Source: CAIYZT01 sp947461435 (GTDB taxonomy: Bacteria > Pseudomonadota > Alphaproteobacteria > Rhodobacterales > Rhodobacteraceae). Taken from it: DNA of 64,000 nt. Below are positions 42,733 to 51,391 of this stretch, in pieces. The stretch spans positions 2,170,001 to 2,234,000 of the forward strand of contig OZ260083.1 of assembly GCA_965284435.1 (NCBI GenBank), given 5' to 3'. The translations under genes and the position numbers were made by a program. Under the pieces are notes generated by a model. It made no database searches and was not told the DNA's origin. It saw nothing but the letters and a program-made list of their open reading frames with translations. The number at the start of each line of letters is the position of its first letter. The stretch's first letter is position 1.

Positions 42733-43170
42733 TTACGCACGGGCGCGTCCATCGGCATATTCTGCGGGGCCCTTGATCTCAAGCTTGTTGCCGAAGGGAT
42801 CGAGAATGTAAAACGAATGGCCCATGCCGCGCGCGCCGCCATGGGTGGCTTCGTGCACGATGGGCACGCCGTGGGCGGCCAGATGCGCGCGCATCGCCGC
42901 AGGGTCAATGGGGCTGGTGGCGATGCACAAATGATCCACATTGCGCCCGCCGGGCACCGGTGGCACGGCCGAGGCGGCGCCGGGGTGCGTTATGTCCCAC
43001 AAAACAATCAGGCAAGACCCGCACCATAGCTGTTCCATCCCCAAGGCAGGATAGGAATACCCCGGCACGCAGCCCAGAACAGAGGCGTAAAATTCGATCG
43101 CTTTGGCCATGTCATCAACCAGATACACAACATGGTCAAAACCGGTCAGGGTGAAGGGGGGCAGGGACAT
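42733..43170 (-). CDS. VOC-family (glyoxalase/dioxygenase superfamily) protein
   Basis: This 145-residue protein has the vicinal-oxygen-chelate fold. It begins FTLTGFDHVVYLVDDMAKAIEFYASVLG, the first beta-alpha-beta unit, with a likely metal-binding His at position 10. It continues to NVDHLCIATSP and FYILDPFGNKLEI with the second His and the last Glu. Its function is not decided: glyoxalase, fosfomycin-type and dioxygenase members share this pattern. It is a single gene, divergent from ndk and 44 bp from the ABC-F gene. Confidence 0.88.
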   Translation of the reverse strand: MSLPPFTLTGFDHVVYLVDDMAKAIEFYASVLGCVPGYSYPALGMEQLWCGSCLIVLWDITHPGAASAVPPVPGGRNVDHLCIATSPIDPAAMRAHLAAHGVPIVHEATHGGARGMGHSFYILDPFGNKLEIKGPAEYADGRARA

Positions 43171-43292
43171 GGGACCTTCCTTTCAAAGCCTGACTGAACC
43201 CCACTGCATTGTGCTTTTCAAGCCATGGCGCGCATGATAGCAGGCGGCCACATCCATTCTGGGCACAACGCCCCCCAAAACCGGAGAGCCAA

Positions 43293-43715
43293 ATGGCCAT
43301 CGAACGCACCTTGTCCATCATCAAGCCCGACGCCACCAAGCGCAACCTGACCGGCAAGATCGTTGCCAAATTCGAAGAGGCGGGGCTGCGCGTTGTCGCT
43401 TCCAAGCGCATTCACCTGACCATGGCGCAGGCGGGTGAATTTTACGGCGAGCACAAAGAGCGCGGCTTTTTCGGCGAGCTGTGCACGTTCATGGCCTCTG
43501 AGCCGGTTGTGGTTCAGGTTCTGGAAGGCGAAGGCGCCATTGCCAAGAACCGCGAAGTGATGGGCGCAACCGATCCGGCGGCTGCTGCCGCTGGCACGAT
43601 CCGCAAGGAATTTGCCCTGTCGAAGGGCGAAAATTCGGCCCACGGGTCCGACAGCGAAGCCGCTGCGGCGCGCGAGATTGCCTTCTTCTTCTCGGGTCTT
43701 GAACTGGTCGGCTGA
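43293..43715 (+). CDS. ndk: Nucleoside-diphosphate kinase
   Basis: Ndk (140 residues) balances NTP pools. The active-site His is H117 in NSAHGSDS, and the nucleotide site includes IIKPDATKRN and VMGATDPAAA. ATG 43293 is preceded by GGAGAG and gives the usual N-terminus MAIERTLSIIKPD. The upstream frame belongs to the intergenic region. A terminator follows 21 bp after the stop. Confidence 0.97.
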   Translation: MAIERTLSIIKPDATKRNLTGKIVAKFEEAGLRVVASKRIHLTMAQAGEFYGEHKERGFFGELCTFMASEPVVVQVLEGEGAIAKNREVMGATDPAAAAAGTIRKEFALSKGENSAHGSDSEAAAAREIAFFFSGLELVG

Positions 43716-43736
43716 TCGCGCTGCGCCTGACATGCC

Positions 43737-43764
43737 AAGGCCGTCCCGGTTGGGGCGGCCTTTT
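43737..43764 (+). terminator. Rho-independent terminator after ndk
   Basis: AAGGCCG (43737-43743) pairs with CGGCCTT (43756-43762), and TCCC/GGGG in the loop can extend the stem. A TTTT follows at the end. It is placed 21 bp after the ndk stop. Confidence 0.85.
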
Positions 43765-43832
43765 CAATTTGGGACCGGCGCGCCATAAATATCGGCCACA
43801 GCCTTGTGCCATCTTCTGAGGACATCTTTGCC

Positions 43833-45125
43833 ATGCTTCCCTCCTCTCTTCGCGCCATGACCGCCCGGGTTGCCGCGGCTTTCCCCCAATACCCGCGGCT
43901 GCCCGGCATGTTTGAAAGCACGTACAGCAACACGTTTTCAACAACCCTGAGACCGCAGCCGGATGGCAGCGTCTTTGTGATCACGGGCGATATTCCCGCC
44001 ATGTGGCTGCGCGATTCTGCGGCGCAGGTGCGGCCCTATCTGCACCTTGCTGGCCATGATCCGCAGTTTGCGGCGCTGATTGCCGGGGTGATCCAGCGGC
44101 AAATGCGCTGCGTTCTGATCGATCCTTATGCCAATGCCTTTAACGAATTTCCCAACGGTCATTGCCACAACAAGGACAAGACCGACATGGGCGACTGGAT
44201 CTGGGAGCGCAAATACGAGCTGGATTCGCTGTGTGCGCCCCTGAAGCTGGCCTATGATCTTTGGCAGACCACGGGCCAAAGCGATCATCTGACCGAGGAT
44301 TTTGAAACGGCCGCCCGTCTGATCGTGGCGACGATCACCTGCGAGCAGGCGCATGGCCAGTCGCCCTATCTTTTTGAAAGGTTTGACTGTGTGGCAATGG
44401 ACACATTGACCCATGAGGGCCGGGGCAATCCTGTGGGCGCCACGGGAATGAGCTGGTCGGGGTTTCGGCCCAGCGATGACGCCTGCACCTACAATTATCT
44501 GATACCTTCCAACATGTTCGCGGTTGTGGCCTTGGACTGTCTGTCAAAGCTGCCGCTGAAAGATCGGGAACTGATGTCGGCGGCCAAGGCGCTGTCAGCC
44601 GCCATCAAAACCGGGGTCGAGACCCATGGGCGGGTGGTTCATCCAGATTTTGGCGAAATCTATGCCTTTGAAGTGGACGGCCTGGGCGGCGTCAATCTGA
44701 TGGATGATGCTAATGTGCCCAGCCTGCTTGCCCTGCCGCTGTTGGGCTATTGTACGGCCGATGACCCGGTTTATCTGGCGACACGGGCCTTTGTTCTTAG
44801 CCCGAAAAACCCCTATTACTTTGCCGGGCGCGCTGCGCGCGGAACTGGCAGCCCGCATACGCCGGACCAGTATATCTGGCCGATCTCATTGTGCGTGCAG
44901 GGCCTAACCGCGGCGTCGCAGCCCGAAAAGATCGGGATTTTGGAGATGCTGATGGCAACCGATGCGGGCACGGGTTTGATGCACGAAGGGTTTCACGCGG
45001 ATGATCCGGCCAAGTTCACCCGGCCGTGGTTTGCCTGGGCCAATTCGATGTTTGCCGATTTTGTCCTTCATCTGTTGGCGATTGCCGAAGCCCCGCAGGG
45101 GGAAGGGGTGCCGGGTTCCGCGTGA
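43833..45125 (+). CDS. GH125-family protein (metal-independent alpha-mannosidase-like)
   Basis: This 430-residue protein matches glycoside hydrolase family 125, whose characterised members are exo-acting alpha-1,6-mannosidases without a metal. The (alpha/alpha)6 barrel motif TGDIPAMWLRDSAAQVRPYL is at residues 51-70. Later blocks are DKTDMGDWIWERKYELDSL, GATGMSWSGFRPSDD and the exit block SPHTPDQYIWP. ATG 43833 has GAGGA upstream; a GTG at 43806 is less likely. There is no signal peptide, so it should act in the cytoplasm on an imported mannoside. It is convergent with the RTX gene 32 bp away. Confidence 0.87.
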   Translation: MLPSSLRAMTARVAAAFPQYPRLPGMFESTYSNTFSTTLRPQPDGSVFVITGDIPAMWLRDSAAQVRPYLHLAGHDPQFAALIAGVIQRQMRCVLIDPYANAFNEFPNGHCHNKDKTDMGDWIWERKYELDSLCAPLKLAYDLWQTTGQSDHLTEDFETAARLIVATITCEQAHGQSPYLFERFDCVAMDTLTHEGRGNPVGATGMSWSGFRPSDDACTYNYLIPSNMFAVVALDCLSKLPLKDRELMSAAKALSAAIKTGVETHGRVVHPDFGEIYAFEVDGLGGVNLMDDANVPSLLALPLLGYCTADDPVYLATRAFVLSPKNPYYFAGRAARGTGSPHTPDQYIWPISLCVQGLTAASQPEKIGILEMLMATDAGTGLMHEGFHADDPAKFTRPWFAWANSMFADFVLHLLAIAEAPQGEGVPGSA

Positions 45126-45157
45126 ACCCGGCCCCGGGGCCAAGGACTGTCAGCACA

Positions 45158-47767
45158 TCAGAACAGCGCAATATCCGACGCCACGAGCGTGACAGGATCG
45201 CGGAAGACGCACATCAAGATTGGGGCCAAGCCGCCCTTGCCATCGACATCGAACCAAAGGCTTTGATCCAAGGTTCGGAAGATGAACCGATCATTGGCGT
45301 CTGATGCCTGCGTGTCGGAGGCGCGCACCACGAACTGATCGGCTTGAAGGGGGCCCGTTTGCAGGCCGCCCCCAAAATGCGAGGCATCAAACAAGACCTT
45401 GTCCTGTCCGTCGGGCGTTTTGGTGAACTGCAAGATCGTGTCGGATCCATGATCGGGCCAATCGAAGACGAAACTGTCATTTCCGGTGCCGCCGACCAAG
45501 GTATCATGCCCTTCGCCGCCGTTGAGCACGGCATTTCCTTTGCCGCCTTGCAGCTTGTCGCGCCCCTCGCCGCCGTTCAATTCATCATTGCCGCCGCCGC
45601 CGATCAGGGTGTCATCGCCCGCTTCGCCATACAAACTGTCGTTGCCCCCCAAGCCTTGAAGCGAGTCCATGCCCGCGCCGCCCTTCAGGTGGTTGGCCCC
45701 GTTGGAGCCGGTCAAACTGTCAGAACCGCCGCCACCGGACAGGTTTTCAATGCCAGAGATCGTCATTTTGAGGGAATTTGATCCATCGAGCAGGGAGGCC
45801 ACAACCTTTTCTGTCAGCGTATCGAAAACCAGCGTATCGCTGCCGTCACCGCCCATCACCGTGTCAGATTTGAACGCAAAGATCATGTCGTTGCCGTCGC
45901 CGCCATCAAGGATGTCCTTGCCCGCGTCGCCGCCATCCAACGTGTCGTAGCCGGACAGGCCGACCAAGGTATCATCCCCCAAACCGCCCAGCAGCAGATC
46001 GTTCTTCTTGCCCGAGGTTTCCTGAGAGTTTCCCATCAGATACAGATCGCCCGCGCCGGGGGTGGTGTCGGCCACCACGATGCGCACCATCTGATAGTCT
46101 GACGTCAGCGTGAAGGTGACCTTTGTGCCCGAATAGACAAAATCGGGAACCGCGCCGGCCGTGTTTGCCGGGGTGGTGCCGGTTGAGGGGTTCCAGATCG
46201 CGGCCTCGCCATCGTTGCCCTTTTCGGTGTCGCTGGCCGAGGTGGCGTTCATCACAATGGATTCAGCCCAAGCATAGCCGATGGTGCCAAAATCAGCGAG
46301 ATCGAGGGTGACGGTTTCGCCTTTGGACGCAATGTCGTTGGCCGACACAAAGATCACAAGTTTGGAATCGTCGGCGAAGACCTGCATATTGATCGCGCCC
46401 GTCGCATCCATGTCGGTGTATTTTGTACTGACAACATAGGTGCCCGCCAGCGTTTCAGACATCTGGCGCTGCACCTCGCCCAGGGGGGTGTAGATGGTGC
46501 GGTTCAGGCTGTTGCTGTAGTAACTGGCCTGAACCTCTTGGCTATAGCCCAAGGAGACGCCCCATTCGGCGGCGTAATCGGCCCCCAGTTCCGCCATCGA
46601 CGCAACATGGGCCACGGAGGCGGCCGCGGCCTGAAGCGAGTTTTGCGGCTGGTCTTCCGTGCCGGGCCGCTCACCGTTCGAACTCCACGCGGAGACGGCG
46701 ATTTCGACATCTTGCGGACGGCCAACCTCGGCTTGGGCCAATTCTATGGCAGAGGTTACCCCCTGAATATCATCGGTGAACCAGTTTTCCAGCTCTGCGC
46801 CGGTTTGAAGGTCTTGATCGAGCGAATGGACTTGCACAACATCGATTTGCGCCGCGAGTTCGGCGGGCAGGTTGTTCAGTTCAGATAGAAAGACGCTGTA
46901 AGGATCCGTCGTTCCGTCCTTGTCTGCCATCCAAGGCATCATGATCGAAACCTTGAAATCCACACCGGGGTTTTCAGTGCGAAATTCAAGGACCGCTTCA
47001 AGACATTCTTTTATGGCATCAAAATAAAGCCCGATATCTTTTGCAACATAGGCTGGATCCCAATCAACCCCGGGCGCGTAGGTTTTTGATGGATCAAGGA
47101 CGGCCCAAGCCAGATTTTCATTTCCAAGGTCAAAAATAATTGTAGACGGCGGTGGGCCGTAAATTTGATCCACCAGAATATTATTCAATGTTGTTGTGAC
47201 ATCTGTCTGCAATTGATCAAGTAATAGGCCCGCCGTGTTTTTGGGCAAATCGCCCGATGCAATGCCAGATGCGATCAGGCCCTGATAATCGGTGTAGCGT
47301 TCGACGGGGATGATCATTTCGAACACCGCACCTGTTTCATTCGCCAAAGTTATCATTTCGGACAAAGAGGCGCGGGTGGTGCCATCATCAAGGTCAAGGT
47401 TGTACATGACTTGCGGATATCCAAGGTCATAGGCGTAAGTTGCGACGCTTGGATCATTTCCGTAGTCAGAGGTTCGATCGCTTAGGATCCAGTCGATCCA
47501 GGCCATCTGATCGGCACCGCCCACTTCGACATAGGCGCTGGGAAGGCCTGAATCGACGATGGAGCCTTCTTCACTCAATGATCCGCCGGGCCATCTGATG
47601 ACATTCAAACCCATATGATCAACCGAGGCAGAGAACCCGATTTCACAGCCCGGTTTTATGTTGACCATAATGCCGCCAAACAAATATTCACTTACAATGG
47701 CGAATTCGTTTGTTTGGCCAGAAATTTTGGAATAATTGTCTGAATCAATCGTAAATTGAGTGGTCAT
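45158..47767 (-). CDS. Large RTX-repeat protein with glycoside-hydrolase-like N-terminal domain
   Basis: This is an 869-residue protein. Residues 1 to about 560 resemble a TIM-barrel glycoside hydrolase of clan A, as in GH39/51/79. GLNVIRWPGG (53-62) is the first barrel strand, and DLGNENLAWA holds E217, the expected acid/base. The position where these families have the nucleophile reads EIAVSAWSS, with Ala at 360 instead of Glu. A beta domain follows. From about residue 594 to 770 there are calcium-binding nonapeptide repeats (GGxGxDxLx), then a C-terminal type I secretion-like region rich in hydrophobics. There is no N-terminal signal, as expected for type I export. ATG 47767 has a TTGGAGG site in a hairpin. 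The catalytic reading is inference. It is AT-rich upstream and of accessory character. Confidence 0.85.
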   Translation of the reverse strand: MTTQFTIDSDNYSKISGQTNEFAIVSEYLFGGIMVNIKPGCEIGFSASVDHMGLNVIRWPGGSLSEEGSIVDSGLPSAYVEVGGADQMAWIDWILSDRTSDYGNDPSVATYAYDLGYPQVMYNLDLDDGTTRASLSEMITLANETGAVFEMIIPVERYTDYQGLIASGIASGDLPKNTAGLLLDQLQTDVTTTLNNILVDQIYGPPPSTIIFDLGNENLAWAVLDPSKTYAPGVDWDPAYVAKDIGLYFDAIKECLEAVLEFRTENPGVDFKVSIMMPWMADKDGTTDPYSVFLSELNNLPAELAAQIDVVQVHSLDQDLQTGAELENWFTDDIQGVTSAIELAQAEVGRPQDVEIAVSAWSSNGERPGTEDQPQNSLQAAAASVAHVASMAELGADYAAEWGVSLGYSQEVQASYYSNSLNRTIYTPLGEVQRQMSETLAGTYVVSTKYTDMDATGAINMQVFADDSKLVIFVSANDIASKGETVTLDLADFGTIGYAWAESIVMNATSASDTEKGNDGEAAIWNPSTGTTPANTAGAVPDFVYSGTKVTFTLTSDYQMVRIVVADTTPGAGDLYLMGNSQETSGKKNDLLLGGLGDDTLVGLSGYDTLDGGDAGKDILDGGDGNDMIFAFKSDTVMGGDGSDTLVFDTLTEKVVASLLDGSNSLKMTISGIENLSGGGGSDSLTGSNGANHLKGGAGMDSLQGLGGNDSLYGEAGDDTLIGGGGNDELNGGEGRDKLQGGKGNAVLNGGEGHDTLVGGTGNDSFVFDWPDHGSDTILQFTKTPDGQDKVLFDASHFGGGLQTGPLQADQFVVRASDTQASDANDRFIFRTLDQSLWFDVDGKGGLAPILMCVFRDPVTLVASDIALF

Positions 47768-47773
47768 TCTGAA

Positions 47774-47801
47774 CCTCCAATTACCATTATGGTTAATTGG
47801 A
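47774..47801 (-). promoter_or_regulatory. Leader hairpin overlapping the ribosome binding site of the RTX gene
   Basis: In plus-strand bases, TCCAATTACC (47776-47785) and GGTTAATTGGA (47791-47801) are an inverted repeat with one bulged base and a 5-base loop. On the mRNA the 3' arm contains TTGGA of the TTGGAGG Shine-Dalgarno sequence (complement of 47774-47780). Folding would therefore hide the site from the ribosome and could control translation. Fold strength is modest because the arms are AT-rich. Confidence 0.55.
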
Positions 47802-48022
47802 TAAGGTTAATGACCCGTTATTAAGAAGTGATCATAGGGATATTTTAATTTTCCATTGGTATATATAAATATCCAAAATAGATATTACATATTCGTAATG
47901 GTTTACTTTATGGAAATCGCAGAGATTTTAGGGTGATACGGAGCGCGCGTTCTGGCCTATTGACCACGTCCATAACCCCTTTGGGCCGACTCAGTTTTGC
48001 GCAGGCGCAGGCAAACGATCGG
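47802..48022. other. AT-rich gap upstream of the RTX gene
   Basis: This stretch is far more AT-rich than its neighbours, with TATATATAAATAT at about 47861-47873 and an inverted repeat ATTAC-n6-GTAAT at 47884-47899. It contains no gene that I can support. It probably contains the promoter of the RTX gene; exact boxes are not assigned. Confidence 0.45.
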
Positions 48023-48386
48023 TCATTTATTCGCAGGGTGATCTTTGGCCGATCCGTCTTTTTCAACCACGCCCAGGAACTGCAGGTAACGTTCGCGGTC
48101 GGTGCCCGCCTGTCCGGCGCGCGCGCTGGCAGAGGACTTCAGGGCGTCAAATCTTTTGCGAAGCTGTTGTTTTTCGTCGCCATGGCAATCGTTCCAAGGA
48201 CGCCCCTGCAGCCCCATGACCAAGGCATAATAGCCGATGAAATGGGCCGGTTGGCCCGACGAGCCAAAGGCGATAAGCCTCATCCGCGCCCAAGGCCCGC
48301 AGCTGTTCGGCGGTTGCGATACCGGCCTTGACAAAGCCGGCCTCAGTTGCGGGGCCAAGATTGGGGATGGTTGAGATTGCCGTCAT
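48023..48386 (-). pseudogene. TfoX/Sxy C-terminal-domain-like gene interrupted by a frameshift
   Basis: From ATG 48386 the first frame reads MTAISTIPNLGPATEAGF, then KAGIATAEQLRALGADEAYRL, the helix-hairpin-helix start of the TfoX C-terminal family. After that the family pattern continues in the next frame: SSGQPAHFIGYYALVMGLQG, then RPWNDCHGDEKQQLRKRFDAL, to a stop at 48023. The switch occurs at the CCTTTGG around 48265-48271. One extra base there explains it, for example in the T-run. Family members are short DNA-transformation/competence-associated proteins of uncertain function. It is either a genuine pseudogene or a sequencing or assembly error. Confidence 0.7.
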
Positions 48387-48392
48387 GTCATT

Positions 48393-48424
48393 CCAAACAA
48401 AAGGGCCAGCCTGCAGGCTGGCCC
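48393..48424 (-). terminator. Minus-strand terminator downstream of the 42-residue ORF
   Basis: GGGCCAGCC and GGCTGGCCC form a perfect 22-bp palindrome (48403-48424). On the minus strand it is followed directly by TTTTGTTTGG. It lies between the 42-residue ORF and the TfoX-like gene. Confidence 0.8.
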
Positions 48425-48450
48425 GGGAACGCTGCTGCGTCAATCGTCGT

Positions 48451-48579
48451 TCAGATCGAGGCCCAATCGCGAATGATCGGTTTTTCGCCCTGTTGTTGAA
48501 CGGGGCTATCGGATTGGCCTTGCTGTTGCGGTTTGGGTGATTGTGTGCCGCCCTGCTGGGCCGGCGTGGGGTTTGACAT
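48451..48579 (-). CDS. Gln/Pro-rich 42-residue protein, function unknown
   Basis: This short ORF runs from ATG 48579, with GGAGC seven bases upstream, to the stop at 48451. The product is MSNPTPAQQGGTQSPKPQQQ, then GQSDSPVQQQ and the C-terminus GEKPIIRDWASI. It is polar and probably disordered except for the end. A ribosome binding site and a strong terminator 27 bp after the stop support a real gene. No family is recognised. Confidence 0.55.
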   Translation of the reverse strand: MSNPTPAQQGGTQSPKPQQQGQSDSPVQQQGEKPIIRDWASI

Positions 48580-48994
48580 TTTGACTGCTCCGGTCATGTC
48601 CCGACTTGATGTCGTGTTGGTCTTATCCGGCCAAGAATGGGCATTTGCATGACCAAAGCAAGGAAGGACTGCGCCCCAGATACAAAGGCTTGCGCGCTGT
48701 GGCAAGGCAGACCCAGCCCAAACCGCCGCAAATTTGCGTGATTTTGGGGGCGCGCGCGGGGAAGCGATTTGGCGGATCCGGGGTGTTTTTGGCGGCAAGG
48801 CCGGGCACAAAGGGGGTGGCGGTGCCGGGGGCGGGGATCGGCGTAACGCCTTAATTTTAAGCGAAAACCAAAAGGGCCAAGCGCAATTGTTTGCGGTAAC
48901 ATTTTGGGGATGGCCCCCCGGCGCGTTCAATGCTTACTGTTGGGCCATGTATGGGGTAGTGTGACCCCAGTCCTATACGCATCAGGAAGTTGAT
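48580..48994. other. Non-coding stretch upstream of the glycogen operon
   Basis: I see no gene in this 415-bp gap; the open frames are short and without ribosome binding sites. It must hold the glgP promoter and the promoter of the divergent 42-residue ORF. Small inverted repeats are GGCGTAACGCC (48840-48850) and CTTAATTTTAAG just after it. No -35/-10 boxes were assigned. Confidence 0.5.
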
Positions 48995-51385
48995 TTGAAC
49001 GATCTCAGCCTTACTCCGAGCCTTCTTAAGTCCGACGTATTGCGTCATTTAACCTTTACTTTGGGCAAGGATGCGCCAAACGCCAGCGTTTATGATTGGC
49101 GCATGGCCCTGTCTTTTGCCATCCGCGACCGCATCGTGGGCCCGTGGTTCACCTCCACGCGGCGGACCTGGGCTGAGGACCGCAAGCGGGTGTATTACCT
49201 GTCGATGGAGTTCTTGATCGGCCGTATTCTGGAGGATGCCACCGTCAATCTGGGCCTGCGCGAGCAGTGCGAAGAGGTGATGGCGAGCTTTGGGCAGGAT
49301 TTCCGCAGCATCGTCGAGGACGAGCCGGATGCGGCGCTTGGAAATGGCGGGCTTGGGCGGCTGGCGGCCTGCTTTATCGAAAGCATGTCGACCGTGGGCT
49401 GCCCGGCCTATGGTTACGGTATCCGTTATGAACACGGGCTGTTTCGCCAACGATTTGAAGGCGGTCAGCAGGCCGAGGCGCCCGAAGATTGGCTGAATCA
49501 GGCCCATCCGTGGGAATTTGCGCGCCCCGAAAGCGCCTATACGATCCCCTTCAAGGGCCAGATCGAAAATCGCGGCGGGCAGGACGTTTGGGTGCCTGCC
49601 GAAACCGTGATTGCCAGTGCCTTTGATACCCCGGTGATCGGATGGCAAGGCAAATGGGCCAACACCTTGCGCCTTTGGGCGGCAAAGCCGACGACGCAGT
49701 TCGATCTCGCCCGGTTCAATCGGGGGGATTATGCGGCCGCGGCCGAGCCGGAGGCGCTGGCCCGAACGCTAAGCCGGGTGCTGTACCCGGATGATACAAC
49801 CTATCAGGGCAAGGAATTGCGCCTGAAGCAGGAGTTTTTCCTGACCTCGGCCGCGCTGCAAGATATCTTGCGCCGGTTCAAGGCCACGCACACCGACCTG
49901 CGCGATTTGCCAAAATTCGTCGCCATCCAGATGAATGACACCCATCCGGCGATTGCCGGGCCGGAATTGATTCGATTGTTGGTCGATGAGAATGGCTTGC
50001 GGTTTGATGAGGCGCTGGAAACGGCACAGGGCTGTTTGGGCTATACCAACCACACGCTTTTGCCTGAAGCGTTGGAGCGGTGGGCAACCTTTACCTTTGG
50101 CACCACCTTGCCGCGTCATATGCAGATCGTGGAACAGATTGACAGCTGGCATCGCCGCACCTTCAGCCCGCCGCATTACATCGGCATCGTGAAGCATCAC
50201 GAGGTGCGGATGGGCGAGTTGGCCTTCATTATGTCCCACAAGGTCAATGGCGTGTCGGCTTTGCATTCTGACCTGATCAAGCAAAATCTGTTTCCGGAAT
50301 TGAACAAGCTGCATCCGGGCAGAATTATCAATGAAACCAATGGTGTCACGCCGCGTCGGTGGCTGCGCATGGCCAATCGGCCGCTGTCGAGGTTGATTGA
50401 CGAGACGATCGGCCCGGTTTGGGAAGATGACTTGGACCAGCTGAAGGGATTGGAGGCCCATGCCGACGATTCCGGGTTTCTGGCGGCGTTTGATGCGGCC
50501 AAACGCAGCAACAAGGCGGTTCTGGCCCAGTGGATCGAGGGGCAGTGCGGGGTGAAAGTGTCTGCTGATGCGATGTTCGATGTGCAGATCAAGCGCATCC
50601 ACGAATACAAGCGTCAGTTGATGAACATCTTGCAGACCGTGGCCCATTATCAGGCGATCAAGGCAAATCCGGGGGCGGATTGGGTTCCGCGGGTCAAGAT
50701 CTTTGGCGGAAAATCAGCGCCGGGGTATGCGGTGGCTAAGGAAATAATTCATCTTATCAATGATATATCAGTCGTTATTAATGCTGACACTGAAGTGGGT
50801 GATCGCCTGAAGGTGATCTATCCGACCAACTATAACGTCTCGATGGCCGAGCGGTTGATCCCGGCGGCCGACCTGTCTGAGCAGATTTCGACGGCTGGAA
50901 AAGAAGCCTCGGGCACGGGCAACATGAAATTCATGATCAATGGCGCACCCACGATCGGAACGCTTGACGGGGCCAATGTGGAAATTCTGCAAGAGGTCGG
51001 CGCGGACAACTTTTTCCTGTTTGGCATGACAGCCGCCGAAGCCGACAAGCGCCGCGAAGACCCTGAACAATCCCGCAAGTCGATTGAGGCAAGCCAGCCT
51101 TTGCAGGAGGTTTTGCAATCCATCGCCGAAGGCTATTTCAGCCCCGATCAAAAAGACCGTTATCATGGGTTGGTCCACCGCGTCTGGCACCATGATTATT
51201 TCCTCGTCGCCGCAGATTTTGACGCGTACCATGCCAAGCAATCGGATGTGGATCGTGTCTATGCCGACAGAAAGCGCTGGCTGAAGATGGCGGCGTTGAA
51301 CACAGCGCGATCGGGGTACTTTTCATCGGACCGTACAATCCGCAATTACATGGCGGATGTTTGGAATATTCCTTCGGCTCTGTGA
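48995..51385 (+). CDS. glgP: Glycogen/maltodextrin phosphorylase
   Basis: GlgP (796 residues) releases glucose-1-phosphate from the non-reducing ends of glycogen. The PLP lysine is K645 in GTGNMKFMINGAPTIGT, and N-terminal motifs are KRVYYLSMEFLIGR, ALGNGGLGRLAACF and ERWATF. The start is TTG 48995, with AGGAAG five bases upstream; no ATG is closer to the conserved N-terminus. It heads the operon glgP-glgB-glgC-glgA-glgX-pgm and lies 6 bp before glgB. Confidence 0.96.
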   Translation: MNDLSLTPSLLKSDVLRHLTFTLGKDAPNASVYDWRMALSFAIRDRIVGPWFTSTRRTWAEDRKRVYYLSMEFLIGRILEDATVNLGLREQCEEVMASFGQDFRSIVEDEPDAALGNGGLGRLAACFIESMSTVGCPAYGYGIRYEHGLFRQRFEGGQQAEAPEDWLNQAHPWEFARPESAYTIPFKGQIENRGGQDVWVPAETVIASAFDTPVIGWQGKWANTLRLWAAKPTTQFDLARFNRGDYAAAAEPEALARTLSRVLYPDDTTYQGKELRLKQEFFLTSAALQDILRRFKATHTDLRDLPKFVAIQMNDTHPAIAGPELIRLLVDENGLRFDEALETAQGCLGYTNHTLLPEALERWATFTFGTTLPRHMQIVEQIDSWHRRTFSPPHYIGIVKHHEVRMGELAFIMSHKVNGVSALHSDLIKQNLFPELNKLHPGRIINETNGVTPRRWLRMANRPLSRLIDETIGPVWEDDLDQLKGLEAHADDSGFLAAFDAAKRSNKAVLAQWIEGQCGVKVSADAMFDVQIKRIHEYKRQLMNILQTVAHYQAIKANPGADWVPRVKIFGGKSAPGYAVAKEIIHLINDISVVINADTEVGDRLKVIYPTNYNVSMAERLIPAADLSEQISTAGKEASGTGNMKFMINGAPTIGTLDGANVEILQEVGADNFFLFGMTAAEADKRREDPEQSRKSIEASQPLQEVLQSIAEGYFSPDQKDRYHGLVHRVWHHDYFLVAADFDAYHAKQSDVDRVYADRKRWLKMAALNTARSGYFSSDRTIRNYMADVWNIPSAL

Positions 51386-51391
51386 GGTGAC

